This document shows, one piece after another, positions 30,589 to 40,800 of a DNA stretch of 64,000 bases (its first letter is position 1; every line of letters begins with the position of its first letter). The DNA lies in contig OX637295.1 of the NCBI GenBank assembly GCA_951799445.1, positions 26,350,001 to 26,414,000 on the forward strand. The letters run 5' to 3'. Under the pieces are notes generated by a model. It searched no databases, was not told the origin of the DNA, and saw nothing but the letters and a program-made list of their open reading frames with translations. Source of the stretch: Pseudisothecium myosuroides (taxonomy: Eukaryota > Streptophyta > Bryopsida > Hypnales > Lembophyllaceae). The translations under genes were made by a program, and so were the position numbers.

Positions 30589-32070
30589 AGCTTCATTCAT
30601 GTGAGATGAAGACTGAGTTAGGTCTAAGGTAATTAGAAGGAGTTATGTTGTTCCCTTTCTTGCTTCCTGTGAAACCAAGAATGATATAAAGTATTGGAGT
30701 AGTGGTCATGAACGCATAGAGCAGCATACCATTTATTGAATTTTATGTGTTTAATCGTAGTACAGTTCAGTAGTCATTCTCGATCTCTCTAAGGACATTC
30801 AGCAACCACATGTTAACCTGTGAGTTTGATTGCAAGGTCAACTGAACAGCACTTTTGGGAATTTGTAGAAGATAACTTGTATGATCACTTGTAATCACAA
30901 TTCACCTGTAGAAGACAGTCTTATTTTCAATTGCATCTGGTCAAGCTTCAAACAAAAGTAAAGGTTACAATAGTTTTGTAAACAGATGTGTCCTGGTAGG
31001 AGGTTAGTGTGTTAAGACTTAAAAGAATTGTAGCAACAAAAATAATTTATATTGAACGTGCACGTACATGTGGTAGTTCTATGAACTTACAAATTGCAAA
31101 TCTTAATTTTTTTTTGTTGTTCTGTACGTGAAATACCGAAGAGTGTTGGCCGTGTCTTATTAAGAAACTGGTCTGAAATCTGCATATTGGCTAGGATAAA
31201 ATGTTGAACATTTCTGCACTCTAGGACTTAAGAAGAGTTAGCCTTTGGGACTGCAAAGATGCAACACCGCGCATAAGAACTAGTGGCATTATGAAGAATT
31301 TGAAGAAACTAGGGGTTCGTTCTTCCGTTTCTGCTTGTTCGTGAAATGCAAGACTGGAATCCTTAGCATGCAAAAGCATTTACAATTACATATGTTGTTG
31401 TCTGTGGTCGCTGGTCAGTAAAAGATTTAGTTTCCTCTCTGTGTGCTAGGTCTTTTTGGTTTGTTTGCAACATAGATAAGGTGTAGGCATTTTGTAGTGT
31501 GAACGGACATCATTCCAGCATTAAATAAATCATATAATACATACAACAAAGATGTATGATATACTGGTTCGCAATGAATGCGCATAGGAACCATATATTG
31601 TTTTATTTATTAATTTATTTTATATTTTATATATAATTTTCGAGCACAGGAAGTTATATCCTATTGCTCATAAACTTGTAGTGTACCTTTATTTTCGCAC
31701 TTTTTTGGTTGAATGAGGAGGATAGCTAAATGTCAGAACTTGTTTGAAGATGGTACCTTTGTGGAAGTTGTCAGTGTGTATTCTCACAGGGTCAAAAAGG
31801 TGGGAATCCCATGATTTTGGAATGGCCAGTCTAAGACAGGGCAAATAGGACATTTCTAATGTTAGTGTCATGAGAATGACAGTAGAATGACACACTTTAG
31901 TTTTGGTAAGAAATAAAGGCAGTGTACGTTTAAAACGGCTTCTAATGCATTATAGAAAAAATTTCGTTTTTGTAGAAACGTACGTTGAGGTTCTTTGGAC
32001 TTGTATAGAGGAGCATTGTAACATGGATTTCCACGGTCAGCAAAGGTTGCCATTGGATCACCCCGATTGA
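30589..32070. other. Intergenic stretch between the unrecognised gene and the transposase remnant
   Basis: The first few hundred bases are likely 3' UTR of the preceding gene. No gene, terminal repeat or RNA is recognised in the rest. Confidence 0.5.
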
Positions 32071-34220
32071 ATCCGAGCAAGAGGCCTAAAATTCTATTGG
32101 AGAGATGAAGAAAGAGTTGCTAGAAATGGAATCCACATGTACAGGTGTCCATGTAATTTGTGCAGTGGTCGACAACAACCGTGCAATAGGCGAACAATTC
32201 TACGACATTTCGAAAGTAGAGGAAGACATGGTGCTCTTCGGGGGTGGACTGAGGTAGAGCACGTTTGTAAAATGGCCTAGCATGAATTTGAATAATAATA
32301 AAAAGTTGAAGTTTGTAATTGTGAATGTGAAAAACATTGGTCAATAAATGGATATACAAGAAAGGCATTCATTTGTAAAACAAGAAATCTCAAAATCCAT
32401 TCATGTCTATGATTAGTTATATTCATTTGGTTTTCTCAAAATTAAATTATTTTTGAAATTTAGGCACTTCTTTATTAATATTACATAGTGTATATAATTT
32501 GAGAGTGCATTTCTTTATACGTACATGAATGAATTAGGATTACATGTTCAAGGTACAAGGTTTAGAATACAAGTTGAAACATGAAGTATGATTATAGGTT
32601 TTATAGTAATATTCAAATAGGAGAAGGGAAAGTAAATATAAATTCCATATTGGAGAACTCTTAAAAAAATTTAAACCCTAATGAATAGGGGTCTATCAAG
32701 TGTCTTCTCAATTGACATAAATTTAAAGATGTTGAATTCATTTGATGCATGCTTGTTAAAGAAGGACTGATATTTTACTATCATTTTCACTCATTAATAA
32801 CATCATGAAGTTTACAGAATTCAATATATTTTGTAATTCTAATAAATCAAGTCCATGTGATATTCATTGTAGGTCAATAGAAAGGTTCATTCATAGTAAT
32901 TTGAATGTAAGTGTAAGTAAAGAAAAAAGGAACAACATAGTAATATGGACTTGTAAATTATACATTTTCTTTTATTAGTTGGTGCCGCTGTCTTTTTAAT
33001 CTTTAGTGTTGTAAATGATTTATTTTGTTGCACAAGTACGTATGTAATTTATTGAACTAATATACAACATTTACAAAGTAAAATAATAGAGGATTTTTTC
33101 TTAGGTGGACCAAAGCAAAGCATGTTTGTAGAAGGGGAGTGCATGAATTTAAATAATATAAACAAAATTTAGATTTGTAATTTTTAAAAAGTAAAACAAT
33201 GGTCTAGAAATAGACTTGACATAAATGCGTTAATTAGGAAACATAAATCTTTGAATCTTGTCATCTCTAAAGGTGATGGTCTTCATTATATTTTTGCCTA
33301 ATAAATGGTTTTTTCAAATGAATTTTCTTCATTCTTTGTACTAAAGTATATCTACAATTTGAGAGTGCAGTTTTTAATACTGACATGAATGAAATAGGAT
33401 TATATGCTTAAGGGTATAGAGTTTTGGATACATGTTGAAGCATAAATTATGTTTATGTGTTTATAGTGTTAAAAATAAAAATTAGAATAAAATATAAATG
33501 TTATATTGTAAATAACATTGAACAAAATTAAATTAAAATCAATAGGGGTCTATCACGAGTCTTTTCAAATGGCATTCATTAAGAATGTTGAATATTATTT
33601 GAATGCATACTTGTTAAAGAAGGATTCATATTTTACCATCATTTTTACTCATTCATAGCATCATTGGTTTACTTAATTCAATATATTTTTTAATTTAAAG
33701 AAGATGGCCCATTTGGTCTTTATTATAGTTCAATAGATAGGTTTTCTCATAGGAAATTGTATGTAAATGTAAGTAAAGAACTTTTGTTGCTAAATAAAAG
33801 CATTCGTAAGTGAAGCCAACACTTTTTCTAAATTTGAAATTTTTCATAGTGAATGCATTACTATAAGTCATCTCAATGTTATCCGCCTATCATCTAAACT
33901 ATATAATTAAAATGTAGTTGACCATTGTAGTAATAATTTGTAAAATTATGAATTTCTATAATAAATTTTGTTCTAAGACCATTGTTTTATTGCCTTTCAA
34001 CAGGGAGACGAGTATGACTCATCAGATGATGAATGGGAAAACAACATTGGTAGAAATGCACGGGCATTTTTGGATTTGGAAGAACCTATTTAGGAAATTC
34101 CATTGGACGGCAGACTCGGTGTTCAAAGGATGGTCCGAGATGCTCTACAAAGAGCGGATGAAATACATGATGCGGCAATGGATAGTGTAGACAATGTTCC
34201 AATTGGCCATAACCAGGCAA
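32071..34220 (+). pseudogene. Remnant of a CACTA-type (TNP2-like) transposase gene
   Basis: An exon ending at 32253 (donor GAG|GTAGAG) reads GLKFYWRDEERVARNG, then IHMYRCPCNLCSG, then RRTILRHFESRGRHG and GWTE. The Cys-rich RCPC..C motif, followed by a basic helix with histidines, is the hallmark of the transposase-associated domain at the N-terminus of plant TNP2 transposases. An exon from 34004 (acceptor CAACAG) continues in phase: GDEYDSSDDEWENN, then, after a stop, RMVRDALQRADEIHDAAMDS, like the acidic linker that follows in these proteins. A TAG at 34091-34093 interrupts the second exon, and the catalytic region is absent. It is a dead 5' fragment; the intron between (32254-34003) is AT-rich. 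Confidence 0.6.
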
Positions 34221-34846
34221 TTTTTTTTTCTTATACAGTTTTATGAAGGTTATTTTTGTTATGTACTACAAGCATGATCAATAATATTTTTTATTTAGGA
34301 GGCTAATTTTAAAGAAATTGTGATTACAAGTGATCCATGTGGATAAAATGCATTTTTTTTAAATTTCAAAAGCATCAAATTAGCACTCAGTGACAGAAGA
34401 GGCCGTTGAGACTGGGTGTAAGCTTTCATACTGTCCCCTTTAAGCAAATGGACAAATGAACATTCTCGAACGACTGAGGAATGGACAACCCCTGACAAAC
34501 AAACCTCCCGCTTTCGGACAACCAGAGTTCTTGTCGTGAGTCGCGCCCAAAGGAGCGTGTCTTTGCGACGAAGCTCTATGCGTGAGATTCAATCACACTA
34601 CCAGTTCTCGTGTCCTAATCGAGAGAACACGATTAGCAGTGGCCCCAGACGCCATGAATCCATTCCTTGAAGAAACCCAGTTCCACTTCGCTTTCAATCC
34701 CGCAAGAAATTTCGACATTCTTCTGTGGACGAACTGGATTGAACGAGAGTTCGATTGGCGGTGTGAATTGCCGACGGAAACTGATGTTGCGGGCGTAGTA
34801 GCCGCTCCTAGTGAATTCTGGCAAAGCTTGAAAGTGGACGGGAGCC

Positions 34847-37800
34847 ATGGCGATGGTAGGAGCTTGTTTTCAAAGCAAGAGCGTCACGCAGGTTGCTGGC
34901 AAGAATCGAAGTGATGAACATTGGTGAAGATAGATTTCGGGGTGGACCATTATTGTAGTAGAGTCCTAAGAAGTGGAATGCCGGTGAGCAAAGCCTCATT
35001 TATAGCCATAAGTGCAAAATTCTCTCCTCTATTGTTGCCACTGTTGTTGCTCTTCACTGTGAATTCCTAAATAAATTTGATGTGAAAGGAGCTGGATGTG
35101 AATGTCGGATTTATGATTTCCACGATGATTCAATCACGTTTTGGGCATTATCATGGATTCTTTAATGAATGTGTTGCTTTGAATGTTGCAGGGATGTGTC
35201 GGGCCCAAGGCTCGGAGGCGGATGGGAAGAAGAGAGTGCTGGTAATGGGAGGAACTAGACGAGTGGGAGGTTCTACTCTTTGTGCTTTGGCTAGAGAAGG
35301 CGACCTTCATTTACTTATTGGTGGCCGCAACATGTATTGTACACATGCCATTGACTGCACGCCCTTGATTTAATCTTAAACCTTTGACGAGAATGCGGAT
35401 CAATAGTTGTGTATATCTTGTAATTTATGATGAATTTAGTGTTAATGTCCAAAATTTCATTGAAACCAATTCCTACTCTTTCACCACACATGTTTTTTGT
35501 CACTTGCGTAGAGAGAATAAATGTCAGTTACAGAAGATTATTTCTTGCAATTTTAGAAACGTTGATTATGTAAATGGAGTCCACAAGAAAGAAACCAACT
35601 TTCTTACAATCTGAAAGAAAATCTTGCAATCATTCTGCGTAGTTGGTGTGGGATTAATATGTGGTCAATGGCAATTTTATCCTACTACAAAGACCTCTTT
35701 GTTGCATTTCTGTTGGATATCATTGTATGTGCTTTCAAAAAATGTTTTGTCAATCTCAATGCTGTGCGCTTCAGGGAGAAAGGAGAAGCTATGGCTCGTG
35801 AGCTAGGTGGCAGCGTGGAGTTTTCGAGCTTCGACATGGACGATGCATCAGCCCTAAGAACCGCCATTGATGGTCTGGATTTTTGACTAACTTGGATACT
35901 TCATCATGATCATTTCAAGGTTTTACTGTGAAATTAATTCAATTTTTCAATCACAACGATGGGGTCTCCTTCATGACATACCAACTTTCAATGTGCAGAG
36001 GTAGATTTGGTGGTGCATGCTGCAAGTCCTTTCCAGCAACGATCGGAGTGCGCAGTCCTAGAGGCAACAATAGATACTAAAGTAACCCTCCTACTGATAA
36101 AACCTTCTTGTGAATGTTTTCAGAAACCGGTGGCATTAGATTTATTATACATTTTGCAGATGTCGCAGCATAGAGTAAGCGAATTCCCTGTTATACTCCC
36201 AAAAACCACTTTAAAGCATAACAAAATGACTCTAAAGATCGAACCCACGAGATTCTGTGAAGTGTCTAGCATTATTTCCAACTTAAGCTCAGCCAGTATC
36301 CAATTCCTACATTCCGGTCCTAGATCTAAAACCGGGAACAACAACACACCGAAAACAACGACCAGACCTCTCTCTATTTCTTCCGGTCTGTCAAGCTATT
36401 CGGTCCCGTAAAACTTCCACAACCCAGGATCCTAACACTTTTGATCCTGGAACTCCTCTGGACCGATCCGATCCGGTCCTCACACACGTACTCTCACTCC
36501 ACTCCGGTTTAGTTTAGCCTCTGTTTCACCATCAGAGGGTTCGCCGCTTGCTTTTGAGAGTGGCAGGCCCGCCACTCCTTTCGTGACTTATAGTGGCTGA
36601 AGACCCACTTCTCTAATCCACTACTTCCTACACTAGCGCGGATTCGGTTTGATCTCTCACAGCCACCCGGACAGCGAACCGGTTTGCAGGTCACACAAAG
36701 ACCCCCCGTATGATCCTCTCATACTACAACGACCTTGATGCCAAGTTCCCTCCGTGCGGAGTTAGGTGGTTACAAGTGAACTCGTCCGTTCCAACATCAA
36801 CTAAAGTTCTTCCGTTTACCAACTAGGGCAGCGAGACCTTACGGGAGATCGGGCACTCAACCGGATTTCCTATCCAGGAGTTCTAGCGCGTTTAAGGACT
36901 CCTTCCCTATCCGCCTAGCCTAACAACGGTTTTCTCACCCGGAATTGTGAACTGTAGAGGCGCTGAGGAACTGAAATCCGCTCCCAACACTTAGAAAACC
37001 CACTCACATGCACATAAGAGCAAAACAAACACACCAAGGGGAGAAATCTCTCTAGAATCTGCATACATTTTCCTAACTCCTCACCAAAACAGCCCTGCCA
37101 CGCGCGGGAGAGACGTACAACAAGAAATCAATAGAAAATGCATGAAAACTCAAGGGAAAAGACTCCCAGTCTCCTTTGCAGAGACTGACTATATACATTT
37201 TAAAACTCAAAAAGTCAACATAAAGCGGCCCGGAAAGTCCGCGCGGAACTTTCGGTCCTTGTCGAGCCGGCCAGACCGGAAAACATCCGATCCAGACCAG
37301 GCACATCCGGATCAAATCCGGTCTGGTCCTAACTAACAAATATTTACAACTAAAATCCTAACTACCCTACCATAACCGGATCTACTCCTTGATCCGTTCC
37401 TTCGTCCATGACTTCGTCTTCGCCTTGGTGCACGCTCTGTTCTTGATCCTCACCCTGATCTGGGGTCAGATCCATACTTTGATCTTTCCCCGGGTTCAGT
37501 GTGGGACTTCTAGGCGGGTCCGTTCCAAGCTGCTCGAAAACGTCCGTCAGGTTCCGGTTCCGCTCCCCTGTTTCACGTTCTGGGAGATCCGGTGACGAAT
37601 CCAGGTTGATGGTGTGCGCGAGTTTCCTCCCACTCTTCTTGGACTGGGGAGTCCGATCCTTTCCTTCCGTTGGAATGCCCACGTTCGGAAAAGATCCGGG
37701 CATTGAAAGGTCGGACAGATGGAACGACCGTGACAACGTCACTCCGTTCAGCTTCCTGCTGCTCTCCTCCATCCGGTTTGCAGCCTCTCGCGCGTCCATC

Positions 37801-40800
37801 ATGACTAACTCCACCTTTTCGGAGTAGTCTGTCAAAATCCGGACCAACCTGGTCCCGGATATCTTATTCTCCTTGAGGACTCCCTCATCAAACAACTTTG
37901 ACTTGGTGATGGCCTCTCCGGTTGCTCCGAATGTGGCCTTCACGTCCTCCGCTACTTTCCGGGTAGCCTCTGCCATCTCCCGGGTGGTAGCCATGTCCTC
38001 CTTGAGGAGCAACATTTCCGTCTTCAACGACTCGTTCTCCTCCTGGAGTCGTCGGATCTCCGCCTCTTGCTTCCGGATCTCATCCGGGCTGGAGATAAAA
38101 TCTGCAACCACTCCCGCCAGGTTGCTGTTTACTGGTGCTCCCACCAGCTCGCTGATCTGATTCAGAATCAACTTCTTCACCGTCCAGTCTGCTCGCACAT
38201 CACTCAGGATGTTGACCAGCTGGTTGAACGGATCCGTCGGATCCGATCCGGAAGGACCCGGTTCTTCAGAAACCGGTTTCTTCCCTGGGCTGGAGGTCTC
38301 AACCGGAGGGGTTGGGGTTCCTCTCCGGTTAGGAGGCGTCGTCTTCTGCCGCTTGTGCTGCGGCCGGTGTAGCTCCTCCTCTTCCTCTTCTTCCTCCTCG
38401 GAACCGGATACTTCTTCCTGTTCTTCTTCTTCCGATTCCGATTCCCCATATTTCAGGAGTGACTCATGCATCTTCCACTCCTTCTCCTCCGTATCCGTGA
38501 GGAGTTGATTGTGCTTGTACAGATGGACGAGGTAGGGACTCAACGGAGTCGGTCTACTTCCTCCGATCTTCGGAATTAGCCGGTTGACCAGGTCGAACAA
38601 AATCCTGGCCCAGTCCACTTTCCGTTCCCCGCTCAGGGCTCCGAAAATGAGGTTCCCGATGGCGATGGTCACCCTTGTCGGCTTCTCCGGGTGGATGATC
38701 GGAACCAGGAACTGGAGAAGGTTCCGATGCCGGTCGTCCAGACAATCTGCCACCGCGTGCCCATCCTTGGAGTCCACGTTGCACCGGAATTTCCCCCGAG
38801 TGTAACCCTCCTTCGAGGAGGCCATCCCTCGACCTCCAGACTGGAATTCATACACGGCCTTCCACATCTCCTCCGTCCAGTTGCCCGGACTTCCGCGGAG
38901 AGTTCTCTCAAACTGGTTGGAGAGCTTTCCGAGTAACTCTCGAATCATCTGCTCCTCCCTAAACCCCCAGGGTTTATCGATCAGTCCTCCGCAGCCCATT
39001 TTGGCCAAATCCTCCATCAGGTTGTCCTTTTCCTTCTCGTCCGTTGGAATAACCGGACACACCTTCCGGAGTTTTACTTCTGCTGCGGAGGAACTGGACG
39101 GCCCTACTCTACTCTTACGGAGCTGAGGCATGGACACGAACTGTGCTAACCGGATCCTGACTGTGGCTACCTTTCCCTCTCCTAGCCGCACGTCCCGTTT
39201 CTCACCTTCGCTCTTCCGATCTCAACCGGAATACCTCTAAACCTGCAACGCACACTAAAGCGCTGCGCGCCCTAACACACTAACACGCACACACAAACCA
39301 ACTCAAAATAAGAAAGCAAAACGCTGGGAAGAGAGGCTAAGTACGCGCTGGAGCGAGATTTCCGCAAATGAAGATTGAAAAAGAGTGGCCACTGGATTGG
39401 TCAGCCCATATATAGTCTAATCTGTCATCATGACCAAATCCATTCTTGACCCATTCCGATCCAACTCAGATCCGTTCTAACTCTAATCCGGTTCAGATTC
39501 AGATCAAATCCGGATTGTCATCTATTCTGTTCCATTAGTTAATTTCCGGTTATCGGTTACCTCCTACTTGAATCCGGATCCCAGATCACGGTTTCCGTTC
39601 CAAGATTTAGATAACTTACAAAAAACCAAAAATTTACCTTGCGACAGCAGATGTTTCATTTGTTGAATTGTGGAATGCGCAAGTTTTAAGCTTTGTAATG
39701 GTTCATAGGAAGACAATGCTACACAATGAATGTTGTTCTTGTAATCATGGCTATGCAGACACCGTATATTGATGTGTATGACGACCAAGAGTATTCAGTG
39801 CGTGCCAAAACTTACCATGAGAGAGCCATGGCAGCACAAGTTCTAGCCATTACAACTGCGGGAATCTACCCCGAAGTCAGTAACCAAATGGGTCCTTTCA
39901 ACAGACCGATTACTCATTTCCGCTTATTCTAATGGTTACTGGTCATATTCTGTTAGGAATTCAAGTACATACAAAAACATAAATATCACTCTTTGTTATT
40001 TCAGCTTTGTCCAGACTCATTCCATGAACCCTTGCTTGAACTAAAATAGAAACCCCCTTTTTAAAATCATAATAAATAATATTAACTCTTCCAAATTTTC
40101 TATGCTACTCAATAATATGGAGCATTTTTTCTTCTTTCTATTGCTATTCTTCTTGCTCATACTCTTTCTAAATGATTACCAACTAATAATCTGGGTTTTT
40201 CAAATCAATGGGAGCCTTTTACGGGTTGATGTAATCGGTGTCTTGTCTGCACAGAGGTAAGTGTTACATACTTACAACTTTGATTTGGATTGTTCAGTCA
40301 TGGCTGCAGAGTTGGTGTGCTTGATTGGAAAACCGAAACAAATCCGATAGGCTGCCTCCCTCTCTCTGTGCAACCTTTTTGGAATCTGATTATTGAAACT
40401 AGCATCAGAATCCGCGTGAAGTCGTAGCTTCAAGTTGTCAAGCATAAATATTTGAGGAGAATCGTCATTACAAGAACGTATATGGGTCAAAATGAAGTAT
40501 TAGGAGCCAACTTGGACTGTAACCAGTGCTTTGTTTGAACCATTATTGATTGTGTAGCTCAAAATTATTAGATCTCTCCAAAATAAATATGCTTCATGTT
40601 TCATAAGTATTATAGTGTCATGTTACACTATTATTTAGTCTATGATGTCATCATTTCATCTTAATTAAGTACAAAAAACCTCATGTAACCAGTACTTTTT
40701 ACTCTGTTGAATTTTAAATTAGATGATTTAGAAACTTTTCCATTGAAATTGATGATATTTTGGATAGAAGTTGTCATTGTGGACAACTTTGAACAATTTT

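Noticed and set aside
34582..34914. 110-codon plus-strand frame before the saccharopine-dehydrogenase-like gene
   Set aside because: It overlaps a minus-strand frame of similar length and has no protein-like features; the shorter frame from ATG 34847 suits a transit peptide better.
36180..39600. Long terminal repeats around the 609-codon ORF
   Set aside because: Comparison by eye of the two flanks showed no shared long stretch and no TG..CA ends with a matching duplication, so I do not call an LTR retrotransposon.
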